Position numbers and translations under genes: made by a program. From contig NC_092572.1 of the NCBI RefSeq assembly GCF_037975245.1, forward strand, positions 24,461,989-24,525,988: a stretch of 64,000 nt of DNA. The letters run 5' to 3'. The stretch is from Apostichopus japonicus (taxonomy: Eukaryota > Echinodermata > Holothuroidea > Aspidochirotida > Stichopodidae). The notes beneath the pieces were generated by a model, which made no database searches, was not told the DNA's origin, and saw nothing but the letters and a program-made list of their open reading frames with translations. Positions 51,475 to 64,000 of the stretch are shown piece by piece (within the stretch, counting starts at the first letter, position 1; each line of letters opens with the position of its first letter).

Positions 51475-54400
51475 ATGATGGGGAAGTGGAGTAATCTTTC
51501 GTCACTCACACTGATGTTATTGGTCGCTAACTTCTTACATACTGGTAAGTTTATATGTTATAATACTATTTTGTTAGTATCTGTTATTATTTAGTATACA
51601 TATGTTATTATTACACATATTCTTAGGCAGCCTATGTGTTGTTATTACAATGTTGGTAACTATGATGTTGGCATTTACTTAAAATATGATCTATAAAATC
51701 AAAGTTGATGATGATAAATTATTCTTAATAATGTATATAGTTCATGAAACATTACAAGTCAAGTCGCATGTTGCATGATTTTCGAATAAAGAAGTAAAAT
51801 ATCAATTTTCTTATTTTTTTTTAATGTTTCACGTGTGTTTAACATCGATATGCAAAACAGTGAAAATGTTGAGAACCAAATTGAATCATTCATAACTTGC
51901 TCATGAATATTCATTTGGTGACAAAAATCAACTGGAATTGCAAAGAAAAGCAAACAGCTTAAAATAACTTGGAGTATCAGAACCACCCGAAAATTCCATT
52001 TGAAACATTTGACCAATTTCAGCCTGTTACAATTTTGATTCAATATTGGTGACTGTTAAGAATAACGATTTATTCCTTCATAAACACATGACTAATTTTA
52101 ACGGAAGTCCAAAGGCTTTCTTCGTTGACCAAACAGTTCTTAATAATTCGTTTTATTTGGTAATTTTTCAAGCAGTGATTTCTCTTATTCATCTCCAACA
52201 GCGGAATCTCAACAATCGTTCATCACCGAGCCAACCGGTGTATCGGTGGTCATCGGGCAGACGATAACCCTCCTCTGTTCCGTCTCAGACAAGGCCGGTT
52301 CTATCGCCTGGACCAAAAGTGGCAATGTACCGATTTCGATCGAAAGGAATATCATCGATCCAAATAACCGTGACCGGTATTCGATTATCGGTGACAACAC
52401 CGCCGAGGATTTTAACCTGCAGATTACCAGTGCAGAACTAACCGACGCTGGCGATTTTCAATGTCTGGTGACCGCGAGCGGTTCCGATCCCGATATACAA
52501 TCAGTGTCAGCGACGGTCGAGGTCATAGGTAGGTCCAGTGACTCGTTTGTCATAATCTTATTTAAAAAAATTGTGTGATATAAAAACTCTGTGATATTTG
52601 AATATATTTGATTTTCCTTTTTCGGCTATCGTCATGTTTTTTTGTAAGGGGACGCAATCAAGTGCAGCGATAATCTCCATAACCTCCATGGTAATAAGTT
52701 GCTTACCTGGAGAAAACTCCAGTATAGGGGGGGGGGAGGGTGGGTTAGATAATTGTGAAACGAGGGCACTGTTAGAATATGTTTATAAGGAACAGCGACA
52801 TGGATGGATTTACATGTGATGAATTCAGTCGCCTAGGGAATATATTTATTTATTTATTTATATTACAATATTAAAGCTATACAATGCTGTTAGTATTCTT
52901 ATACTGTACCGTACTTATCATTACACGTTATGCCTGCTTCTCTTCAGACGTTCCAATCCAGGCATTTACGACACAGCCATCCAATACTAATGTACCAGTG
53001 GACACATCAGCTACTTTACAATGTTCCGTGGTAGATAAGGCCGGCTTTCTTCAGTGGGAGAAAGATGGTGTTGTTATCAGCAACGATACCAATATCTTAG
53101 ACCCCGCCCTAACTACATATTCAATAGTTGGTGACTCCGCCCAGGGAACCTATAATCTCCAGATTCTATTGGCTCAGGAGTCGGACGAAGGCGTGTATAG
53201 GTGTGTCGTCACCGCCGCTGGCTTCAGCGAACAAATTACATCCAACACGGCTGTATTGTCGATATCAAGTAAGTACTAAAAGAAATGCTTCCTAACGTCT
53301 TTTAACTATAGGCCTATGCATTCCTCCATTGAGACATTTGTTTGATGCCATTACCACATATATTAATGCTTAGTATAACTAAATACCTTCCAAAGTTGTC
53401 AAGATAAAGTGTTTCTCTAAAGAAAACAGGAGACAGTATTTAAAAAAGCTGTTTTGTTATTACCCATTTAACACAAAGCAACCTCACGCACATTCCTTTG
53501 TTCTCTCCTATTGTGTTGTTGAAATCAATAATCACCCCTTTTTTAGAATCAATTCACTGAGTACCCCCTAAGAACCCTAGCAACACCTCCTCATTGTTGT
53601 CACACACTGTATAACGTAACTGATAGTATCTGACCAGCCGTTTTGTTTATTTAAACTGACTTTGACCCATGGAATACAGTTCTTGCGTAGAGGTTTCATA
53701 TAGTATGTTACATGTATATTCGTAACCTTGGGGTGTCTTTATATTGAAAGACTGATTGTAATTATGTGTGTCATGAAAAAGACAGAGAAGATGAGTAAGA
53801 AATTGTTTACGTTTACTTTGTGTATAGCTGTAACTAATCACTGTAGCAAAGCAAATTTATGCGAAGCATAGACCTATCACAGAACGATATACGAAAGCAT
53901 AATGAAAATACATCGAAAGCTTAGAAGGGGATGGCTATGAAAGTGGCATTTCTATTAATTGCGATTGTTTCTGAAGGCTCTAATTACTTCAAAATAACAT
54001 TTGTTTAATTACTTGCCTTTATAATAGTGTCCTTGTTAATTATCATTATCATTCTTTTTTGCAGCTTCCGGTCAAAGATTAGAAATATTACCATCTAATA
54101 CCGTTGCTAGGGAGGGTACCGACACTCGACTCCTCTGTCGGGTTGCAGATAAGGCTGGCGTACAAACTTGGCTGAAAAATGGTCAACAACTGAATGAAGA
54201 TACTAATGTTATTGTGGCAGACGACAGGTGAGTTTTCCCCCGCTGCCTTTTCCTATAGTTATGGAACGCCATCGATAACTTTTAACTTTTCGAGTGTACT
54301 GTCAATATTCGTAATTGAGGTACTGGACAAGAATGAAGAACTTGCCTCTGCCAAAGGCACATACTCACTCACACTGATCTCGTAAATGAGATCAAGACGA

Positions 54401-57400
54401 ATTTATTTGACACATAGCCTATTGGCTAGGCCTATTACACAACATGACATTTATTACAGCCTAGCTTATATATATTTATATATATATATTCTGTTACTGT
54501 TCATAGATACACCATCGCGGGTGACCAGGAGAATGGTGAATACTTCTTAGATATCACGAATATATCACCAGATGATGCCGCAAGTTACTTCTGTACGGTT
54601 TCCGGTGTCGATGGTGACACGCCCATCTCGTCTGGCGGCGCTACTCTAACTGTAACTGGTATGTAAAATAACATATTTATTGTTTCTATGACATAATAAC
54701 AATAATACCGTTATTTCGAAGTTTGCTGCTTGGTTTTGAAACCCAGTGGCGTAGGAAGGTACGTTTGAGTGGGGGGGGGCTGAAGACTGATGGCCGGCCT
54801 GGGGGAGGGGTCTAAGGGGAGGGGGTGTCCCCCTCCCCTTTGGAATTTTTTTGCATTTCCAGGTGGCCTCAGATGCAATTTGGTGCAATATAGCACACTT
54901 CAACACCCACTCCATTTTGTAAAGAATTTTGCATTTTCACCTGGCCTTAGATGCAATTTGGTGCTTGAAATGAGATTTTTTTCTCATTTGGAAATGAAAA
55001 AGGGGTTTTCTGACTTGCGGAGCGGGGGGCGGAACGAAACTTCCGCCCCCCCATATTTTTCACTGGGGGGGCTGGCGCCCCCCAGCCCCCCCCCCCGGTT
55101 CCTACGCCCTTGTTGAAACCATTATCAATTTTATCTAAATTCCAATGTAAGCTGCTCAAAAAGAACTGATGTTAAATTAGTAAGAGGCAACACTAACGAA
55201 AACAGTTTGAAGGTCTTCGAAAATGTTACGTATTTCAGTGATGACGGAAGTGGATTCTGTAACACTAGCCTACATGAAAGACATGTACATTATTACACCA
55301 TATCAGAACATTTCAATAGCGAGATATGTAGGCCTATGTTATTTAGTGAGTTGTTTATAATATAAGTGTCTTATTCTTTCGCTTACAGATGCTGTTTCAC
55401 CTGACGGTGACTACCCTCAATGCGTGCAGTCGCCCTCTGTCGACCTACGAGAAGGCGATAACGTTACCCTAACATGCGTTTCATATGGCGGTGAACCCCA
55501 GCCTACGCTAACATGGATGACGAATAGTCAAGAAATATATGAAGGAGTTTTTCAAGATCTGGGCGACAGTGCTAGACATGATTTGACTTTGGTTTTGACC
55601 CCTGACCTTAGATATGTAGAATTCACCTGCCAGTCGTCGCATCCATCGTACAGTTCTCCTCAAAGTTGTAGTATTCCTGCTTTGGACTTTGAACGTGAGT
55701 GGCTTGTTTTTCTGAAGAGAATGATAAGTATGGATTAAAATGAAATAACCAACAGTGATGCAATATCTGTGTGAAATGATGTAACAGTTTTGTCTATGCT
55801 TAATTTGTGAGTTTTTGGTTTACTTTTATTAAGCATCAGTTTGCAGACACTCATTAATACAAAACGATTGCAAAGAGATCTTTAAACGTTTGAAATTAAA
55901 CACGTGACAATATGTAAGCCAATATGTAGGCCATATTTGGGTATATACTTGTGTTTCAGTATCATTTTGCGCTATGAATTGTTATTTTTACTTTCTTCCA
56001 ATTCCTAACACTGGAGAATAGCATATCTAAAGAACACATCCCTACGTACCGATTCCGCGAATCTTAAATTAAATGTAGTTTCTTTATACCCGTTCTCCTT
56101 ACAGTGGAGCCTACCATATCCATAGAGCTTATCCCTACCGATGTGTTAGTTGACGAAGATGATAGCGTAACCGTGCAGTGCGCCGCCAGTGGGAATCCAG
56201 CAATCATTGACTACACATGGTACTACAATGGTATTGAAGTCACATCCGGGGATTCAAGGTAAGGATTACGTCATATGACGTCATGTTATTAGTCGACCAA
56301 TCATGTTGTTAAATAGAAACGGAAAATTTAGGAAGAACGAAGAAAGATAGAGCTCACCTGTGTGCTACACAATAGAACTGTCTCTGGTCCCAATAGGTCA
56401 AACGTGACTTGAATTGCGAGTTGAATCTTGCGACGAGCCGCATCATACGTTTAACCTGCATTTAGTCATGCCTTATGTAGGATAGAGAATATACAAACCC
56501 TTAAGTCCCATAATTATTTGATGGTGAAACTTCGAAATGATTTAATTATTCACCACTTTCTTTTGTTACTGAAATTAATCATAACTCAAAGACTATCGCT
56601 AAAATGATCCTTTGCTTCAGGTTTCTATAGGCTACTCCTAAATTTCAACTCTTGTTCTATTATTTTAAGTTTTATCCTACGATCTAAAATAGCAAGCTAT
56701 CATACAGCTAAATCGATCGATCGATCAATCAATAATTTATTTATTTTCATTCTAAAATTTAAAATATAGGTTCGTGATAGAGACTACTGCGGCGAGAGAT
56801 TCTTCCTACCTCCAAATCGTCTCTGCTACTGATAGTTTTGATGAGGGCGTTGTTTCATGCGAAGCCAGGAACCGTATTGACAGAGAAACCACGTACGCAG
56901 TGATCAAAGTCCAAGAATCTAACATCTATACCATCGTACTGGTGGCGATGATTCTAATAGCGATCATCGTATTTATCGTCATCTTTGCGCTGTTCATAGC
57001 ACCTTGTCTCTACAGTAAACATATGAAAAAATCAAGAGGTAAGTTTTATTTTATTTTTTTTAAAGCTTTTAAGATTTTTTTTATAGGTTCAAGTTTTTTT
57101 AAAGTATTTTCTTCACTCTATTTATTGTTTGTGTATGACTTTAAGTTCATGGTATATGGTAACCGATGTTTAGTTATGGTAATAATTATCAGGAAAATTT
57201 GTGTAAGTAAGGATGAAGGGTAAGTTTGTAAATGATTGAGGATTGTGGTACAGATTTTCAGCAGGAACTGTGGTTTGGTAAAAATTTGACAAAGTGACTT
57301 AGGTTTGACAGATTGCCGAATATGGATTAGATTTGACAAACTTACAATTTGCGGTTTGACAATCTATGCAATCACGACCAAGTCTGTCAACTTGAGTCGG

Positions 57401-58744
57401 AAGAGGAATTGAGGTTGACCAAATTGGCAAAGTGATATGGTTTGACAAAATGCTAATATGGATTGGTTTCGACAATATGAGTGGAAGTGAAAATTGCCAA
57501 AATTGACAACATTTTGTCAAGCTTGGATTAGAGATTGCGGTTCGGTCGTTCTGATGAATTTAGCTACCGAAAGGAATGGACTGATTCTAGTCAGTGTTTT
57601 AATCGTGAATATTTTCTTTCATAATGTTGGATATCAATTTTTCTTAAATATTTCATATTTTGGTTTTATTTTATTCTCCAGTGTCTAATGATGAGAACCT
57701 TATCGCGACTATTTCCGACAAGCTTCAACATAATTTCTTCATCACTGGCAATGGTCACGTGCCCAGCGGAGACGGCAAGTCCAGCAGAAGGAAACACAGA
57801 CATAAGCGACGACATCACAAGCACAAGGTGATTGATCACGAAGCTAAGAAAGCCGAGAAAAAATTAAAAGCGATCGAAAAAGACGTCATTTATGAAGATC
57901 CTGACAGCTTTAAAACTTCTAAGAAACATTCCAAAAGCGATATTTATCCTGAACCTCGATACGTAGAATACCCACTATCGACACCGAGGAAGTCTCTAGA
58001 TGTTGAAGCCGGTAAAAGGTCGACCAGGGCATCCTTAGATATCCTTAGACCGTTATCACAAACGCCTGAGTTAAAGACTATCGACGAAATAGGGAAGCGT
58101 AATTCAAAAGATAGGAGGTCGGGGAGTCGTCGGTCGTCAAAGGCGACTTCGTCGTCGTCTGGGCGACGACAGAGCAGTGACCGTCGGAGCTCAAAGTCGT
58201 CGTCGCACAAAGTGTCGCTATCGCCGGGAGAGTATGCTGCACGTGAGGAGTACGACAAGAAACTTCGGGAACTGTCGGATATCAGGGAAGGACTTGTGGA
58301 CGATACCAAATCAAAAAAGGTAAGATAAATGTTAAGAGTCGATATAGATTTGAGAAATTGTTATGTTAATGTTATATATACTCATTTTGACGTTTTGATA
58401 TTTAAAAGAGTTGGAAGAATAAAAACTGAAATTGAAATAAATTAATAAAACATGGAATGGAGAAATGTTAATGTCTAAAGTTAAAAAGAGAACAAAATTA
58501 AACATGTACCGTAGATGAAAATGATGTCATAAAGACGTACTGAAAATAATATGACTTCAAACATGATGAAAATCTTAAAACAAGAGGTGACAGAACGTTG
58601 TTAGTTTTGATTATAAAACTGTTTTTCGCGAGAAAAAAAATTCAAAAGTGTTTTCAAAAATCGTGCAGATATTTTGACTTAATCATTATGATTTCTTTCT
58701 CCTTGTCTATTCAGAGAGGTTCCAGAGTTGCTGCATCCACGTGA
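51475..58744 (+). CDS. Nephrin/Kirrel-like immunoglobulin receptor, complete, with three D1-like domains
   Basis: Ten exons join in frame: 51475-51544, 52202-52528, 52948-53268, 54065-54227, 54507-54658, 55389-55694, 56105-56258, 56770-57038, 57682-58319 and 58715-58744 (TGA), giving 809 residues. Order: signal peptide (1-24), Ig1 (24-132), Ig2 (133-239), Ig3 (240-344), Ig4 (345-446), Ig5 (447-547), membrane segment (about 551-576), cytoplasmic tail of about 233 residues. Ig1-Ig3 share DKAG followed by a Trp and K-x-G, and an ID/LD..YSI-type strand, as in the first domain of Kirrel/nephrin proteins. Ig4 and Ig5 resemble Kirrel domains 2 and 3 (Ig5: PTISIEL, SCEARNRI). Such proteins act in cell-cell adhesion. 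The tail has a basic run (KSSRRKHRHKRRHHKHK) and Ser/Arg-rich stretches. It ends AAST, not the THV PDZ motif of vertebrate Kirrel1. Orthology is not settled. Confidence 0.85.
54744..55112. mobile_element. hAT-like MITE, 369 bp, in intron 5 of the Kirrel-like gene
   Basis: Ends are CAGTGGCGTAGGAA and, in complement, CAAGGGCGTAGGAA. Both flanks read TTGAAACC (54736-54743 and 55113-55120), a perfect 8-bp duplication. Internal text GGGGGAGGGGTCTAAGGG and GATGCAATTTGGTGCA is shared with the element at 49186-49811. Confidence 0.9.
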
Positions 58745-58899
58745 CCCTCTCCATGGTAACCGTGAAGGTTCGACCAATAATGTGCCAATTATTTATTAAG
58801 TTTACTTAAATTAAGAAAGAACGGTGTACATAAATAATGATATACGCAACTCAGTTAGTAGTTATAAAAACCAATCCAGCCCAATTGAGACAATTGTGT

Positions 58900-59290
58900 A
58901 TGCACTGTACTGATAGTATACTCACTTGTACTGAGAGTATGAGCAGTATGAATATCCAGTTTCTATTAGATAATAGCTTGAAACTGTAGTATACTCACTT
59001 GTACTGAGAGTATGAGCAGTATGAATATCCAGTTTCTATTAGATAATAGCTTGAAACTAGTATACTCACTTGTACTGAGAGTATGAGCGTATGAATATCC
59101 TGTTTCTATTAGAAAATAGCTTGAAACTGTAGTATACTCACTTGTACTGAGAGTATTATGCGGTATGAATGTCCTGTTTTTATTTAATTAAAGGTTCTGT
59201 AAACTGTTCATACTGTCAGTACGATTGCTTTGAAGCGTGACATGAAATTTCCGTAGAGTGTGGTATACTAGAGTTTAGAAACTTGTCCAA
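58900..59290. repeat. Tandem repeat, four units of about 75 bp
   Basis: The unit contains GTATACTCACTTGTACTGAG then AGTATGAGCAGTATGAATATCC and TTTCTATTAGATAATAGCTTG. It starts about 160 bp after the Kirrel-like stop codon and is probably in its 3'UTR or just past it. A related segment lies at 5.28-5.50 kb in the opposite orientation. Confidence 0.85.
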
Positions 59291-59379
59291 CTGGCCGAAC
59301 CAATCTCTAAAATACATCAATATTTTCATACAGATTTTCACATGACAATTGTAGACTTAATCTCCCTACCGGTCTAACG

Positions 59380-59500
59380 TGCACTCTCGCTATAGTGAAA
59401 GTTTGATTCTCTATGGGCCTTTACTCTAGCCTAACGTTGACATTGCCCACTCTCGGTATAGTGAAAGTTTGATTCTCTATGGGCCTTTACTCCAACATAT
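59380..59500. repeat. Twofold repeat of about 65 bp
   Basis: GTATAGTGAAAGTTTGATTC-type text followed by TCTATGGGCCTTTACTC occurs twice in succession, with CGCTATAG in the first copy and CGGTATAG in the second. Confidence 0.7.
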
Positions 59501-61539
59501 GTTTTTCCAGCCCGGGCTAGAAAATGATGTGAGAACCCATGGTGAATAGAACAATGATGGGTTTTTGATATTCAATAGTCAGTATGAGCATCTACTCTCT
59601 CTATACGCCAGTTTGAAAAGGACCAACATATGGTGTATCCACAGAAATGAGGGGACCAGGGGGGTGGGTGATGGGTGGTTTAGTTAATATAACTGCAAGC
59701 TGACAACGTAGCTAATATTTGGTTTTGACTCTATTAAAACTAGTCCGTCCGTCATTAATACTAGTTAGAAAAAAAGTGACACTCGAATAGAGGGCAGTAT
59801 GTATTAATGTTATTGATCACAGATTAGTATACCCACAAAACACTTTGCTGATTTTATCCAGATTTTCGTTTGTAGTTTTTATGGGAGGTATAGATGCTCT
59901 TATCAATTTGTCACAACCTCTACATGTCATTTTGTAATTATTTGACATTTTGTAATACATTTCTTTATAACAAAATCAACATTTTGACTCTTTACTTCTC
60001 CGGTTCTTTCCTTTGTCTTTGCTTTTGTTTCGTGTTTATTTAACTCGGGGTGACGATCTATATATAACACAAATGGTGCAAACTTGCAGCCACGGGGTGG
60101 GGGGGGGGGTGGGAGAGGGGAGGACATGACTTCTCCAGAGTCAGTCTGGAGAAAAACGTTGAGCCTACTTTTTTATCATTCAGCTGGGGCAAAATTAAGA
60201 CCACTCCACCAAGAGTACTTATTAATACAACCTTGCTCTTAGACCTAAAAATAGGTTACTTAAAACCTAAAAATATAAATACACCTCATTTATAGTCATT
60301 AAATACACCTTATTTATAGAATAAATACACATTATTTAAAGTAAGCTTTAGGAAGTTCCACATGATGGCTATACCTTTTTTTTGTGGAGAGAACCCAGGC
60401 CCCTCAAGGGAGGGTTCAAAGGTGATGGCATTAATCATTGCTACCTATATGAACCCAACCCTCACCTCTCCCCATCCCACTCACACTGGTTCCTAATCGA
60501 CCTCTCAAACCATTCAAAATGGAAGCCTCCAATAGCGACATTTTAGTCGTTGAATTCACGTCTTGTACTGTCAGTACTTGTTCACGGAGGAAGACGTTTG
60601 CCTATACGCTTTAATCCAACGGAAGGCGGGTATCTGTTGTCAACGTCATTGTTGTCAATACGCAGCTGTTTGAATGTGTATAACCACTTTTTTCCACTGA
60701 TTATTGACGACAACAACAGGCCGAAGAGACTGGGGGAGGAGAATGGAACAGTCCGTTGAATTGAAAAATTGCGCATCGCCCATCAGTGTTCGTTTAACTA
60801 TAGGCGTATCGTGGTAAACCAAATGCTCGCCTTGATCGATCGACTTCCAAATAGTGCAAGGCCCTTTGTCATAATTGTAACGAAGATCTACCGATGTTAA
60901 ACAGTGCCGCCACTTTCGATGATCGCGGTCATGCCCGAGGCATTCCTCGTGTTTTAATTGAACAGACAAATTAAACGTTCAATATAATTATGTATAAATT
61001 AATTTCGGGGAATTGTGGATAAGCGTTGAACAATTGTGGATAAGCGTCGGTCGTGTCAATTTGTGAGAAAATTGACGCAACTTCTTCCAATTACTTTATA
61101 TTGGTGGATTCAACTTAAATGTAGCAGTGCCATCTGGAAGTTATCAGGACCTATACATTAACGGTTTCCTCCCCCAGCCCCCGCCCCAACCCATGCCACC
61201 CCGCAATATATACTGTAGTTGACCTGCTTAAAAGTCAAATTGTTATCCTTGTACATCAAAAAAAGGAAACGTCCATTTTGTACTCTGAGGTATACTTTCA
61301 CGGATCAGTATACCGATTTACCTGAAGTATGTACACAAAAAAGTAGGTTTGGGATATTTTAATGCTTCGAGACCTCTAATAATTATGGTTTTTTTTCCTT
61401 TCAAATCCAATTCTTGTAATAAACGAATCAAATGATCTATGCATGGAATTGCGTATTTGAAGGATATCGCTATTCGCCCGAGAACAAAGTTATAGAGAGA
61501 TAGTGATATAACCGATGTCCCCTATAAAAGAACATGATT

Positions 61540-62000
61540 GTGCTGTTAGCATCGCGAAGCTATCGCGCACCGTACCCATATCCCGACCGACGCAATATAC
61601 GTCAACAACTTCCAGATATGTACAGGCAAACAATTAACCCTACATAAAAAAGCCGTCTAACAACCCAAAAAATCTTCATAAACAATAACAAAAAGAAACT
61701 ATCACAAATGATAAAGTTGCGAAATATAAAACCAAAGGGAAGACAAAAGGGAGAGAGATGGGTGGAGATAGGGGAGGGGAGGGGGGGGGATAGAGAAAGA
61801 CAAGAACACCATTATGCTATTATATCGTACCATATCCCGGCTGACGCAACATAGGCCTACAACTGCTGTATAATGTACAGGCAAACAACCAAACGTAAAC
61901 ACAAACTCAATACAAAACAAAACACAACAGCAAAAATAAATAAATAAATAAAAAAATCAGGCATGATAATATAAGGAAATATAAAACCAAACGGATGACA
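61540..62000. repeat. Diverged duplication of about 200 bp
   Basis: Text around CCATATCCCGACCGACGCAA and GTACAGGCAAACAA, followed by A-rich sequence and GATAAAGTTGCGAAATATAA, recurs in diverged form about 270 bp later (CCATATCCCGGCTGACGCAA). The class is unknown. Confidence 0.5.
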
Positions 62001-62404
62001 AATAGAACAAAGAGGAAAGACAAGACCAGACGTCACAATTTTTTGGCGAAAAATGGCACAAAAGAGTGATTATTGAGGTACAACGAGTTTCGGTTATAAC
62101 ATGATTATTACTGAATACTGGGCAAAGTGTCACAACTAATGTCGTTAAACTGTATAATGAATGGACTCGAGTGAAAATTTACGGCTTCATAAAAAAGAAA
62201 ACCTCAATACAAGCCACACAAAAAAAAAGACTTAAAACTTCTTTTTGTGAAATTTCTCGATTCTTAGAAACAAAAGATTTCCATTAGGCTACTTTTTTTA
62301 TTCTATACTCTTTTTTAGTACTTGACCTAATGAAATTCACCCAAATATCCCAGCGTGACTTATTATTTTCATCCCATCTGTAACAAAATTGTAAACTTAC
62401 ACCG

Positions 62405-62610
62405 TTATTGATCGCTGGAGGATGTCACCGATATTCGACGACAAACCTTTCTTCCTGCTCTCTACGGATACAGGAAAGTACAAGAAGGATAGGTTTCTCG
62501 TGTACATCCCTGCAGAGCGCGGCGGTAAAAGAGTGACTACGGAGCCTCTTAATGAACATAACCATTTCGCCTCCCGTTATACCAACAATTTTTGTTTATT
62601 ATTAGCCTAA
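62405..62610 (+). other. Weak candidate exon or short gene fragment
   Basis: The ATG at 62422 opens a 62-codon frame with a balanced, protein-like composition (FFLLSTDTGKYKKDRFLVY, then PAERGGKRV) and higher GC than its surroundings. The minus strand has an equally open frame ending at a donor-like ACG|GTGTAAGT near 62400. I cannot decide the strand or name a family, and no partner exons are clear. Confidence 0.2.
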
Positions 62611-64000
62611 AAAGAGCCCTATACGTTTGACATTCAAGTGACGCTATGAAATGCAGGAAATCGTAATGAAATCTATTCTAAGAGAGGGAATATAATTGAA
62701 TGACAAATATGGTTCTGTTAACCACATACTGTTTTCTTCAGACCCGTTTGGTACTTAAAGGAGACTGGAGAACCCCATACCCCATTGGTCCGTTTAAGAA
62801 CTACATCCGATGAAGAACTTCAAAAATTAGCTTAGGCAAAACAAATCATTCTATTTGGGAAAAATCACAGTTTTAGTGTTCCTTTACATCTTAGACTTGT
62901 TCAAGTCTTCCACATTCCGTTAATTTATCCTTGAAATGAGAAACGTCTAGATTATAGAAATGCTTGCTTACGTCATCAATTTGTAGAATTGTTGTTTTCA
63001 TTAGTGGATAAATGTTTTAATAATTATCACAAAGAAAGCAAATCTATTCAAATATTGTCATGATGGCATTGTTCACTATGATGTTGCCAGATTCCGTAAC
63101 AAAATATCACAATCATTTAAAAATTAAAATAAAAAGTCATATCTGCTTTGAGGTTGTGGCTTAATTCACAGATAGAGATCATTTCCCACCATTTTGTTTT
63201 TACAGCGGTCAACGTCAGCTACCCATTATAACCGTTTAACTTACTTGTGTTCTTTTTTTTTCACTTATAAAGATTTGGTGACTAACCTAAATTTCCCATA
63301 TTCGAATCTTTATTTGAATTTTGGCTGCCAAAATGGTTTAAATATTATGACGTCACACGAACAGAAGACGGTTACGAGGAATAACAATTTCGACTTTCAC
63401 AGAGTACACAACAGACATGTAGCGAGTCCGACTGGAATACTACTCTAGAAGAGTTGCCTCTGTACCCCGTACTCGCCTCACACACACACACACTTGTATT
63501 CGAGACACTGGTACCGGAACTCGGGGACATTGGGGGGGGGGGGGGTCCATACATATAGGATTTTGGTATATTTGCAATATTAAGTACTGATGCTCCGGTC
63601 GTGTACTCGTAATGGTACTCATACCAAGTACAGAAACATCTACGGGTACTCGGTGCACTCATGTAGTTATACTCGTGTACTAAAAACATGGTTTTAAAAC
63701 ATGCATTCCCACCGTAAGTAACTAAAAGTCCATGACTATTTAAATCAGTGAACTGATGAACGCGTTCGTGCAGATGGTACCTAGAGGATACCGTAGCTAT
63801 TCGCAGGTGCCATGTTAACTCTTTGGGGTATTGTCAAATTTGACAACTTTCTGAGGACGTCTCGATATCTAACCCATTATGATTATCGCTATTAAGAGTC
63901 ATTATAAAGCATATAAGGAAGGAGTTATTACTCATGCCTGGGGCATAACCACGAGCACTTAGTGTAGCATAAATGCGATACAATGTCATATATATATATA

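Larger units (their letters stand above)
58745..64000. other. No confident gene
   Basis: Apart from the repeats listed and the weak frame at 62405-62610, this stretch holds only short open frames, homopolymer G/C runs (about 60100, 61770, 63535) and a CA run near 63480-63493. The window ends in a TA run. Confidence 0.5.

Noticed and set aside
57944-58309. Minus-strand frame of 121 residues
   Set aside because: It is the shadow of the Ser/Arg-rich cytoplasmic exon of the Kirrel-like gene.

Overview
The window reads as animal nuclear DNA: AT-rich, full of microsatellites and non-autonomous transposons, with genes split into many short exons by GT..AG introns. The two genes I can name (CFAP45 and MRPL39) give proteins of almost exactly the human length. 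An invertebrate deuterostome, most likely an echinoderm such as a sea cucumber, is my best guess. This rests on the overall character of the genes and repeats, not on a marker gene.

Layout. 1-4.15 kb: no gene seen, a few repeats. 4.9-19.0 kb, minus strand: the 3' nine exons of a gene I do not recognise (602 residues in frame, low-complexity N-terminal part then helical C-terminal part). Its last codons have been amplified into a 3'UTR minisatellite. Its largest introns hold a hAT-type MITE, RFX X-box-like palindromes and a hammerhead-like motif. 19.08-21.35 kb: a 2.3-kb foldback element with arms of nearly 0.9 kb. 23.0-23.4 kb, plus strand: a weak two-exon candidate of 75 residues. 25.1-34.5 kb, minus strand: complete CFAP45 (551 aa), a ciliary microtubule inner protein. 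34.5-35.0 kb: a shared divergent promoter region. 35.0-44.8 kb, plus strand: complete MRPL39 (339 aa), a mitochondrial large-subunit ribosomal protein. 45-51 kb: microsatellites, a tRNA-derived SINE, a second hammerhead-like motif and a three-deep nest of hAT-like elements. 51.5-58.7 kb, plus strand: a complete single-pass receptor (809 aa) of the nephrin/Kirrel immunoglobulin type whose first Ig domain appears to be present three times. 58.75-64 kb: repeats, and one weak candidate exon.

CFAP45 and MRPL39 start codons lie 556 bp apart head to head, so one regulatory block probably serves a cilium gene and a mitochondrial gene. The other genes show no obvious functional link. The least expected items are the Kirrel-like domain triplication, two minisatellites that seem to have grown out of exon edges, the nested transposons with intact 8-bp target duplications, and two hammerhead-ribozyme-like motifs.
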